A stretch of 64,000 nucleotides of DNA from Anaerobacillus alkaliphilus (GTDB lineage: Bacteria; Bacillota; Bacilli; Bacillales; Anaerobacillaceae). The notes below the pieces were generated by a model. It was not told where the DNA came from. It saw only the letters and a program-made list of their open reading frames with translations, and did no database searches. The stretch spans positions 806,001-870,000 of the forward strand of contig NZ_QOUX01000046.1 of the NCBI RefSeq assembly GCF_004116265.1, given 5' to 3'. The first letter of the stretch is position 1. Each line of letters starts with the position of its first letter. Of the stretch, positions 54,480 through 61,499 are shown one piece after another. Position numbers and translations under genes: made by a program.

Positions 54480-55919
54480 CTAACCCTCCTGTTTACGTTG
54501 TAATTTTAACTGCTTTAGTTTTGCCTCTAACTCTTCTTTCACTTTGGAGATATCATCCTCTTGACCTGGTTTTGTTTCCTTTTTCTCTTCTGTTAACCAC
54601 TTTGGCAAGCGATCTTTCCTAACGTAGCGGTTATTGTTCTGACGTGTTTTTGCCGAAACTTCTTTAGTAGCAGCTGTCTCTGAAAGTCCCTGCTCCCATT
54701 GACTACGTTTTTTATATTCTGCCTTGGCCAAAATCATGGCCTCTTTTACTGTCTTTATATTTTTTCTCGCCCATTGCGCTGCAATTTTTTCTACATAGGA
54801 TTTTGTTAATTTCATATCATTAATTTCGAGAATAAAGTCAAGCAGTACATTCGCCACTCCAGGTAAAAGTTTGTAATCTAATAATAGTGATTCAATAATT
54901 TTTGCATCTGCAATCGGAACTTTTGCACCATCCGACTTACTTTCTAGCAAAGTTAAAGGGGATTCAGTTTCATAAAGGAAGATCATTTCTTCTTCCTCAT
55001 TTGATGGTTGTTTTCCTGTCATTGTTCGATGTTTTTGAGGGTGTGTTCGTAACCCTAATCCTGGTGGTTCGCTTTCGTGTGTGAACTTATACCAATTTTT
55101 AACCTTTTCTCTCATAAGATCTAGATCAACCTTGTCGTCATGAAGTAGGGAGTCTTGAATGATTTTACTCATCTCATAAGGATCAATTCGGTATACAAAT
55201 GCCAAACGGACAATCATATCCTTTACTTTTTCGGTTAATAATGTCTTTGGATTGATCAGATTCGAGAGGTGAGTAGTTAATAATGAAAAGTCAAACGTAT
55301 CTTCAAGTATTGAATAAGATTGGGTACTATCGTCATTACCGACGATATCTCGATTCAAATCAATTGCAAGTGAAGATGAAAGTTCGCCTTGCTGTGAAGA
55401 GATTTCAGAGTGATGCAAGGAAGTAAATACATCTCCAAATGACATAGTAATGTCCTTATACTCCTCTTTACTGACCTTACTGATCGTAAAACGATCTCTT
55501 AGCTGGAGATATCGATATTTTCCAACCCTATTGTATAAATAAACACTAAGGACATCATCTTTAAAAAATTCTTGCGGACTAAAAGGCTTTTGTAGTTCGT
55601 ATAAATAGCTGACATCATCATCTAGCTTTTGTTTATAAACATTTAAAAGTCCAATTCCTTCAAGCTTTTTCCGTTCCTCGAATATTTTATCTAAAGGGAG
55701 ACCCATCATTGTCATTAAAGTTTTGTGTGTTGTCTCTAAACTTGTAAATTGATCTTTTTCTAACTCGCTCTCAAGAGCGAAATAAAGACTATGGGCAACT
55801 GCTCCAATTAGTGGCTGATATAAAAGGGTAATAATTTTTCGGTCTGTTTCGTTTATATAGGAGTTCGCTCGAACTATATAACGATCAACAGGTAATAAAT
55901 GCATCCAATGTAACGCCAT
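54480..55919 (-). CDS. dnaB: Replication initiation and membrane attachment protein DnaB
   Basis: 479 aa. HWMHLLPVDRYIVRANSYINETDRKIITLLYQPLIGAVAHSLYFAL is the N-terminal DnaB/DnaD winged helix. The two later DnaD-like domains include DMIVRLAFVYRIDPYEMSKI and QWARKNIKTVKEAMILAKAEYK, and the C-terminus is a charged coil. This is the Gram-positive primosome protein, not the E. coli helicase of the same name. With DnaD and DnaI it loads the helicase. GGGTG lies ahead of the ATG. Confidence 0.95.
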   Translation of the reverse strand: MALHWMHLLPVDRYIVRANSYINETDRKIITLLYQPLIGAVAHSLYFALESELEKDQFTSLETTHKTLMTMMGLPLDKIFEERKKLEGIGLLNVYKQKLDDDVSYLYELQKPFSPQEFFKDDVLSVYLYNRVGKYRYLQLRDRFTISKVSKEEYKDITMSFGDVFTSLHHSEISSQQGELSSSLAIDLNRDIVGNDDSTQSYSILEDTFDFSLLTTHLSNLINPKTLLTEKVKDMIVRLAFVYRIDPYEMSKIIQDSLLHDDKVDLDLMREKVKNWYKFTHESEPPGLGLRTHPQKHRTMTGKQPSNEEEEMIFLYETESPLTLLESKSDGAKVPIADAKIIESLLLDYKLLPGVANVLLDFILEINDMKLTKSYVEKIAAQWARKNIKTVKEAMILAKAEYKKRSQWEQGLSETAATKEVSAKTRQNNNRYVRKDRLPKWLTEEKKETKPGQEDDISKVKEELEAKLKQLKLQRKQEG

Positions 55920-56080
55920 TTTTTCATCACCCGTATCTAGTATTTTACTAATCTATTTTAACACTTTTTTTTATAATTACATAAAAACTCAAATCAATTT
56001 TTACAACCATTTAGGGAAAAATGTACAAATAAGAACAAAACTTTCTGTTAGAGTTATTTTCTATTGTCAATTAGAACAAA

Positions 56081-56112
56081 AAAAGAGCTAAGATCATATC
56101 TTAAGCTCTTTT
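56081..56112 (-). terminator. Terminator of nrdR
   Basis: AAAAGAGCT/AGCTCTTTT stem with inner complementary AAGATCATATCTT, followed by a T-run on the minus strand. The nrdR stop lies at its edge. Confidence 0.85.
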
Positions 56113-56575
56113 ATTTAGTATCAGCTTTTTGTAAAAGGTCTTTTAATTCCTCTATAAATACATTAATATCTTTAAATTGCCGATAAACTGATGCAAAGCG
56201 AACATATGCTACGTCATCAACATTAGCTAGATATTCCATAACACTTTCACCGACATCCTCACTTTTAACTTCAGCAAAACCGGCGTTTCTAAGATCTTTC
56301 TCAACCTTATCAACTATCTCCTCGAGCTTCTGTAACGGTACTGGACGTTTTTCACATGCGCGGATAAGGCCACGGAGGATTTTTTCTTTACTAAACTCTT
56401 CTCGATTACCATTTTTCTTTACAACGATTAAAGGAGTTTCCTCTACTGTTTCAAAAGTCGTAAAGCGAAAGTTACACTCTTCACACTCTCGTCTTCTTCT
56501 AATCGAGCGCCCTTCGTGACTTGGGCGTGAGTCAAGTACTCGAGTACCGTTATAACTACATGTAGGACAGCGCAT
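56111..56575 (-). CDS. nrdR: Transcriptional regulator NrdR
   Basis: 154 aa from the ATG at 56575 (GGAGATG upstream). The longer frame begins upstream of that site. It has the N-terminal zinc ribbon [34 protein letters not shown] with four cysteines and the following ATP-cone ([27 protein letters not shown]). NrdR represses ribonucleotide reductase genes according to dATP/ATP ratio. Its target genes are not in the window. Confidence 0.96.
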   Translation of the reverse strand: MRCPTCSYNGTRVLDSRPSHEGRSIRRRRECEECNFRFTTFETVEETPLIVVKKNGNREEFSKEKILRGLIRACEKRPVPLQKLEEIVDKVEKDLRNAGFAEVKSEDVGESVMEYLANVDDVAYVRFASVYRQFKDINVFIEELKDLLQKADTK

Positions 56576-56756
56576 AACAATCATCTCCATATGTTTGCCT
56601 TAAATAATCTTTCACTTATACGACTAGAACACTAAGTGTTTCATAATTCTATAGTATCACGAAATAAATACTTGTCCTTTATTATGATATAAAAAAATGA
56701 TAGTAAGTACAAGTGATACTTTTACCAGGCTCTATTTATGTTGACTTTGTAGAGGT

Positions 56757-57152
56757 CTAAGCCCCTAGTCCGGATCCTACATATTCTAAATGCTTGTCTA
56801 TTTTTTTGTAGACTTCTTTAATTACACTTGCACTAAACCCAAAATCTAAAGGAAGTGCTGTTTCTGTTGTTACAGCAAAGTCGACAGCTGTTCTATTTGG
56901 GGATACCATAATAATCGTAGCTACCAAAAAGAATTTCTTTTTTGCTTTCCCCTCAACAATAATTTCTCCTCGATCAATTGAATTTGACTTCACTTGAAAT
57001 CCTTGTGTTTTATGCAATAAGGTTAGGACTTCGTTAAATGCTTTGTCCTTCATTGCTTTATAATATCTTGTTTTTAACGCCTCATCATAATGTGACTCAG
57101 CTGTTTCTGTATGCGTAGAAAAGTATTTATTAATTGTTTCTTTAAATCCCAT
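56757..57152 (-). CDS. Conserved-looking cytosolic protein of unknown function
   Basis: 131 aa, soluble, no signal or membrane span. A lysine-rich N-terminal helical half (about 1-50; HYDEALKTRYYKAMKDKAFNEVLTLLHK) is followed by beta strands (GEIIVEGKAKKKFFLVATIIMVSPNRTAVDFAVTTET) and a C-terminal helix. The pattern suggests a small alpha/beta fold. I do not recognise the family. GAGGTGG lies before the ATG. It lies between nrdR and speD and reads in the same direction. Confidence 0.75.
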   Translation of the reverse strand: MGFKETINKYFSTHTETAESHYDEALKTRYYKAMKDKAFNEVLTLLHKTQGFQVKSNSIDRGEIIVEGKAKKKFFLVATIIMVSPNRTAVDFAVTTETALPLDFGFSASVIKEVYKKIDKHLEYVGSGLGA

Positions 57153-57230
57153 GCTTTCTCCACCTCTCTAATAATTACCTTAGTAAAATTATAGACAAAA
57201 AATGAAAAAATTGCTAGAAAACTCAAAAAA

Positions 57231-57250
57231 GAGGTGTACGAATACACCCC
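57231..57250 (-). terminator. Terminator of speD
   Basis: 8-bp stem GAGGTGTA/TACACCCC with a CGAA tetraloop, followed on the minus strand by TTTTTT. Confidence 0.87.
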
Positions 57251-57260
57251 TTACGGATCT

Positions 57261-57650
57261 TTACGATTTTAATGAAGTTACCTCTAGTTTTCCTACACGG
57301 ATTGGACCCATTCCTCTAGGCACTTGAACATGCTCTACTGTTTTGGCTCCAAGTCCTTTCGAAATATAATCAGATGCCACATTAGGGTCAATACGATCAC
57401 CACATGTATATACATCAATACTCGCATAACCATGTTCAGGAAAACTGTGTATTGTTAAATGTGACTCAGAGATTATAACTACACCACTTACACCATGAGG
57501 TGCAAACTTGTGAAAAGCAACCTCTCTTACTTCAGCACCAGCTTCTAATGCTGCATCAACAAATAATTGCTCAATAAAACTGATATTATTCAACTTTTCT
57601 ACATCACAGCCCCATAATTCTGCTATGACATGACGACCCATTGTATCCAT
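57261..57650 (-). CDS. speD: S-adenosylmethionine decarboxylase proenzyme
   Basis: 129 aa, the size of the Gram-positive class 1B enzyme. Self-cleavage before S63 in the [15 protein letters not shown] motif (E62/S63) makes the pyruvoyl group. [27 protein letters not shown] and DVYTCGD are nearly identical to B. subtilis SpeD. Decarboxylated SAM feeds spermidine synthesis. AAGGGGG lies 8 bases before the ATG and can be masked by an upstream CCCCCTT. No spermidine synthase gene is adjacent. Confidence 0.96.
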   Translation of the reverse strand: MDTMGRHVIAELWGCDVEKLNNISFIEQLFVDAALEAGAEVREVAFHKFAPHGVSGVVIISESHLTIHSFPEHGYASIDVYTCGDRIDPNVASDYISKGLGAKTVEHVQVPRGMGPIRVGKLEVTSLKS

Positions 57651-57658
57651 AGTTGAAT

Positions 57659-57750
57659 CCCCCTTCGTTTAAATATTCATGCCTTCTCATGCATGCAGGA
57701 AGTTTGATTACTAAGGGGGAAAGTTAGTCCAGAGAGGTCCTAACCCTTTC
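57659..57750 (-). promoter_or_regulatory. Candidate RBS-masking leader of speD
   Basis: On the minus strand the speD ribosome binding site AAGGGGG (57665-57659) is exactly complementary to CCCCCTT (57719-57713). A CTTC/GAAG stem with TGCATGCA lies in the loop. The segment CTAACTTTC overlapping that CCCCC can instead pair with upstream GAAAGGGTTAG (57750-57740). Two exclusive folds that hide or free the ribosome binding site are therefore possible. Not matched to a known riboswitch. Confidence 0.5.
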
Positions 57751-57925
57751 AAGTAACCAAGCTGTCCTTAATTGCTTATATGAAGTTCACGAAATTTAGT
57801 ATACTTGTTTTGGATTTTATTTGCAATGATAAATCTGCATATTTTAGAACCCAAGTATAGCAGAACGATGGGTGATACAACTTACTATACCCTTTAAAAA
57901 GCTGTACTATTTATAAACGTCGCTG

Positions 57926-58960
57926 TTAAGAAACCCCAATTTCTGAGTGCTTTACGATCTCACTTGCCACATAATTTACTAAGTCAACTACTCGACAAGA
58001 GTACCCCCACTCATTGTCATACCAAGCCAATACTTTAATTTGTCTTTTCCCTATTACCATTGTTGATAAACCATCAATTATTGAAGAGTTTTCATTACCA
58101 TTAAAGTCAATTGACACTAGTGGTTCCATTGTAAAGCCAAGGATACCTTTTAATGAGCCGTTTGCAGCTTCTTTTAGTGCTTCATTAATCTCTTCAATTG
58201 TTATGTCCTTTTCAACAGTAGCAACCAAATCCACAAGCGATACGTTTGGGGTTGGTACACGAAGGGATAGCCCGTTCATTTTCCCTTCTAATTCAGGTAA
58301 TACTAATGATAAAGCTTTTGCAGCTCCTGTCGTAGTCGGAATAATTGATTGACCACAAGCTCTTGCTCTGCGTAAATCTTTATGTGGATTATCTATATTT
58401 TTTTGGTCATTTGTGTACGAATGAATGGTTGTCATTAAACCGCTTTCAATACCAAACTTTTCATGAATTACCTTTGCAACTGGAGCTAAGCAATTTGTTG
58501 TACATGAAGCGTTCGAAATAATGTTGTGTTTCTCATGGTTATATTTATGGTCATTAACACCCATCACAATTGTAATGTCCTCATTTTTTCCAGGGGCAGT
58601 TATAACTACCTTCTTAGCACCAGCCTCAAGATGATAACCTGCTGTTTCTTTCGATTTAAATTTCCCAGTAGCTTCAATTACAATATCAACGTTTAGCTCT
58701 TTCCAAGGTAATTTCTTAGGATCACGTTCGCTGATTAACTGTATTTTTTTTCCATTAACAGTGAGTGTATCATCAGTTTCAGCTTTCACTTCCCCCATAA
58801 ACTCGCCATGGATACTATCATATTTAATTAAGTGAGCAAGGGTCTCTGCAGGATAACTCGCATTAATTGCAACAAGTTCTAATTTATTATCAAGAATTGC
58901 CTTACGAAACACCATTCTCCCAATTCTTCCAAACCCATTAATTGCTACTTTCGCTTTCAT
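57926..58960 (-). CDS. gapB: Gluconeogenic glyceraldehyde-3-phosphate dehydrogenase
   Basis: 344 aa. The Rossmann start KVAINGFGRIGRMVFR and catalytic C153 in SNASCTTNCLAP are present. After the second strand the sequence reads AINASYPAET, lacking the Asp that selects NAD, which fits NADP-preferring GapB. It runs in the gluconeogenic direction. GGAGGG precedes the ATG, and two CcpN-type boxes lie upstream, consistent with repression on sugar. Neighbours speD and coaE match B. subtilis gapB. Confidence 0.95.
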   Translation of the reverse strand: MKAKVAINGFGRIGRMVFRKAILDNKLELVAINASYPAETLAHLIKYDSIHGEFMGEVKAETDDTLTVNGKKIQLISERDPKKLPWKELNVDIVIEATGKFKSKETAGYHLEAGAKKVVITAPGKNEDITIVMGVNDHKYNHEKHNIISNASCTTNCLAPVAKVIHEKFGIESGLMTTIHSYTNDQKNIDNPHKDLRRARACGQSIIPTTTGAAKALSLVLPELEGKMNGLSLRVPTPNVSLVDLVATVEKDITIEEINEALKEAANGSLKGILGFTMEPLVSIDFNGNENSSIIDGLSTMVIGKRQIKVLAWYDNEWGYSCRVVDLVNYVASEIVKHSEIGVS

Positions 58961-58980
58961 ATATGATATCCCTCCACAAA

Positions 58981-59025
58981 ATTATGTCATACTAAATAAA
59001 TGTTTTCTAAGATTAGTATAACATA
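58981..59025 (-). promoter_or_regulatory. CcpN-type boxes upstream of gapB
   Basis: On the minus strand TATGTTATACT (59025-59015) matches the CcpN motif TRTGHYATAYW at every position, and TATGACATAAT (58991-58981) matches with one deviation. B. subtilis gapB also has two such boxes near its promoter. The first overlaps a possible -10, TATACT. Confidence 0.75.
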
Positions 59026-59110
59026 TAGTATGAATATATGAAGTTCTTTTTGCACTTTTCTCGAAAAATAGTTAATAAATGTACGAATGTCTATAGATTT
59101 AAACAAAAAA

Positions 59111-59142
59111 GATAGCCTTTTGTATAATAACAAAAAGCTACC
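59111..59142 (-). terminator. Terminator after coaE
   Basis: GATAGCC(T)TTTTGT with ACAAAAAGCTACC on the plus strand forms a long stem with a short loop, followed on the minus strand by TTTTTTGTTT. It separates gapB from the polA-mutM-ytaF-coaE group. Confidence 0.8.
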
Positions 59143-59148
59143 ACTACT

Positions 59149-59742
59149 TTATATACAGTCCCATTTTCTTAAAATACTTAATAATTGATCTTTTGACTCA
59201 GCAATGGAACCATGATTATGAATAACTTCATCAGCGAGGAGAATTTTATCTTGCAAAGGCATTTGTGAACTTATTCGTGCCATGGCTTCCTGATCAGTAA
59301 ATTGATCTCTTAACTTTAAACGCTCAAGCTGTAATTCTTCATCAACGTACACAACAATTATTTTCTCAACCATTGATGTTAATTTACTTTCAAATAAAAG
59401 TGGAATATCTAAAACAATTGTCCGATACCCCTTTTCCTGCCATTGTGCGACTCTGTCCTTCATTCTTTTTCGAATAGCCGGATGTACAATTTCATTTAGT
59501 GCTAAACGCTGTTTTTCATTATTAAAGACAATTGTCCCTAATTTTTTTCGATCCAAGTTCCGATCAAAAGCTAAGATATCAGCTCCAAATGTTTCAATGA
59601 TTTTTTCATAAGCTGGCTCTCCTATTTCCACAACTTCACGAGCAATTACATCTGCATCTACAACAGGTATACCAATATCTGTTAGCATTTTTGATACTGT
59701 ACTTTTTCCACTAGCAATTCCACCGGTTAATCCAATAATCAT
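59149..59742 (-). CDS. coaE: Dephospho-CoA kinase
   Basis: 197 aa. The P-loop GLTGGIASGKSTVSKML is at about 4-20, VDADVIAREVVEIGEPAYE forms the substrate-binding segment, and VVYVDEELQLERLKLRD is the lid/Arg region. It performs the last step of coenzyme A synthesis. TAGGGAG precedes the ATG. It lies 23 bases after ytaF, probably as the last gene of polA-mutM-ytaF-coaE. Confidence 0.96.
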   Translation of the reverse strand: MIIGLTGGIASGKSTVSKMLTDIGIPVVDADVIAREVVEIGEPAYEKIIETFGADILAFDRNLDRKKLGTIVFNNEKQRLALNEIVHPAIRKRMKDRVAQWQEKGYRTIVLDIPLLFESKLTSMVEKIIVVYVDEELQLERLKLRDQFTDQEAMARISSQMPLQDKILLADEVIHNHGSIAESKDQLLSILRKWDCI

Positions 59743-59765
59743 CGTTTTACTCCCTAAAACAAATG

Positions 59766-60401
59766 TTACAAACGAATAATCCCTATGATAATCAGTAATA
59801 AGCCTGGTATAAATGAAAACTTATGCATTATTTTTGAATCTGAAAAGAAATAGCCACTTTTCATCCCAAGTGTTACGCATAGAGCACTCATAATTGCGAC
59901 ACTTGCTGCCATAAACCAAGGGGAAAATCCAATCAATGCAGCCCCAATCCCTGCTCCAAATGCGTCTAATGAAAGGGCAATCCCTAGAAAAAAAGCTTCT
60001 CTACCAGTAATTGTTCCTGAATTATCAAAGTCTGCAACCATTGGTTTTCTCAAAATTTTTATTACTACTCCTAAAACTTTAATCTCAAAATTAACTATTA
60101 CGTCGTCTTCCTTATTCTTTTCATCTCTTTTCGCTGGTCGATAAATCTGATAAAGAGCCCATGCTCCAATCATTATCAAAATCAAGCCACCAATAGACTC
60201 TGCAATACTTGGTGATAAGTATTTGACAATCATGTTACCAATAGTCATGGCAACAAGAATAGACACCGCCGAGCATGAAGCAATAAACAGCAAAGACTTA
60301 AAAGGAAGCTTCATCTTCCTTAGGCCATAGGTTAGCCCAACTCCAAAGCTATCGAGACTTACTGCCAACGCTAATAAAAGTAAGGAAAGAATTTCAACCA
60401 T
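59766..60401 (-). CDS. ytaF: Sporulation membrane protein YtaF (MntP-like)
   Basis: 211 aa from the ATG at 60401, preceded by GAAGGAG. A 17-codon longer frame was rejected. It has six membrane segments in two similar halves (ALAVSLDSFGVGLTYGLR; GIALSLDAFGAGIGAAL), typical of YtaF/MntP proteins, with acidic residues in the membrane. The cytoplasmic loop holds DFDNSGTITGRE (124-135), an EF-hand-like calcium loop. Its role is unknown, though the family is tied to sporulation. It lies between coaE and mutM. Confidence 0.9.
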   Translation of the reverse strand: MVEILSLLLLALAVSLDSFGVGLTYGLRKMKLPFKSLLFIASCSAVSILVAMTIGNMIVKYLSPSIAESIGGLILIMIGAWALYQIYRPAKRDEKNKEDDVIVNFEIKVLGVVIKILRKPMVADFDNSGTITGREAFFLGIALSLDAFGAGIGAALIGFSPWFMAASVAIMSALCVTLGMKSGYFFSDSKIMHKFSFIPGLLLIIIGIIRL

Positions 60402-60466
60402 ATTCAAAGCTCCTTCCAACCACTGATACGATAGTATATGGTAGGAGCCCATCCAATGTACTTATT

Positions 60467-60553
60467 AATTTTGAATTATGAATTATGAATTGATGTAAGT
60501 GAAAGTCTACGAAGCAAAACTTTCACCATAATTTCTAATACACAATTCATAAT
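60467..60553. repeat. AT-rich inverted repeat between ytaF and mutM
   Basis: AATTTTGAATTATGAATTATG on one side and CACAATTCATAATTTT on the other, with GAAAGT/ACTTTC inside. It uses the same TGAATTATGAATT unit as 22272-22350 and could fold as a long hairpin in the transcript. Confidence 0.75.
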
Positions 60554-60554
60554 T

Positions 60555-61382
60555 TTATTTCTTTTGGCATTTCGGACAAAAGTGGGTTCCTCTTCCACCT
60601 ACAACAATTTTTTCTATTGCCGTTCCACAAGCTTTACAAGGCTCACCTTTTCTACCGTAAACAAATAATTGTTGTTGGAACATGCCCATTTCTCCTTGAC
60701 CATTAACATAAGACTTCACAGAGCTACCACCTAAATCTATAGCTTCTTGAAGCGTAGCCTTTATTTCTTTATGAAGTCTTTTTACCTCTTTTTCTGTTAA
60801 GTCCTTTCCAACACGTTCTGGATAAATTCCAGAACGATAAAGTGCTTCATCTACGTAAATGTTTCCTAGTCCGACCAACTTAGTTTGATCTAATAAGGTT
60901 ACCTTTACTTTGCGATTAGAGTCCTTAAACACTTCCTTTAAGGTGCTAGGCTTAAATTTCTCATCAAAAGGTTCAATTCCTAACTGAGTTAAAGGAAGAC
61001 TGATATCCTCTTCCCCTTTAAGGAAGAGGTGCATTGTACCAAATTTTCTTACATCACGATAGCGTAACTGAGTTCCATCAGTGAACGAAAAAATAACATG
61101 TGTATGTTTATCAATTTCTTCTTCCTTTTCGTGTAAACCATAACGCCCTTCCATACGAAGGTGAGATACAATGACATAATTATCAAGGATGATTTTCAAG
61201 AATTTTGCTCTTCTTTCAACTCCCCTAATGGTCTGACCAATTAATAAGTGACAAAATTCTGCAACATCATCTGGTCTTTTAATGATCTTCCCCCAGTGAA
61301 CAGTGATCTCTTGAATCGTTTTTCCGACAACTAACTGTTGTAACGTTCTTTTAACTGTCTCAACCTCTGGTAATTCCGGCAT
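60555..61382 (-). CDS. mutM: Formamidopyrimidine-DNA glycosylase
   Basis: 275 aa from the ATG at 61382, so that the catalytic Pro follows Met (MPELPEVETVKR). A frame six codons longer would bury it. The helix-two-turn-helix (KLVGLGNIYVDEALYRSGI) and the C-terminal zinc finger (C-x2-C...C-x2-C; GEPCKACGTAIEKIVVGGRGTHFCPKCQ) are intact. It removes oxidised guanines and cleaves the backbone in base excision repair. It lies 117 bases after polA, as in B. subtilis. Confidence 0.97.
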   Translation of the reverse strand: MPELPEVETVKRTLQQLVVGKTIQEITVHWGKIIKRPDDVAEFCHLLIGQTIRGVERRAKFLKIILDNYVIVSHLRMEGRYGLHEKEEEIDKHTHVIFSFTDGTQLRYRDVRKFGTMHLFLKGEEDISLPLTQLGIEPFDEKFKPSTLKEVFKDSNRKVKVTLLDQTKLVGLGNIYVDEALYRSGIYPERVGKDLTEKEVKRLHKEIKATLQEAIDLGGSSVKSYVNGQGEMGMFQQQLFVYGRKGEPCKACGTAIEKIVVGGRGTHFCPKCQKK

Positions 61383-61394
61383 AAAACCACCCCA

Positions 61395-61497
61395 TTCCAA
61401 TTATGAATTAGAAATTATGAATTTTGAATGGCTTTTATGAATTGCTTCGAAGCATTTCTGATTAATTCATAATTCAAAATTCACAATTCAAAATTTT
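61395..61497. repeat. AT-rich inverted repeat between mutM and polA
   Basis: AATTATGAATTTTGAAT and the complementary ATTCATAATTCAAAATTC flank a GCTTCGAAGC palindrome, giving a long potential hairpin. It belongs to the same TGAATTATGAATT family as 22272 and 60467 and may also end polA transcripts. Confidence 0.78.
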
Positions 61498-61499
61498 AA

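Noticed and set aside
57700-57760. Known SAM riboswitch ahead of speD
   Set aside because: The conserved core sequences of the common SAM-I (S-box) class are absent. Only the ribosome-binding-site pairing described in the findings is supported.
58014-58352. 112-codon plus-strand frame inside gapB
   Set aside because: It is fully antisense to the conserved GapB coding sequence, with no ribosome binding site and no family resemblance.
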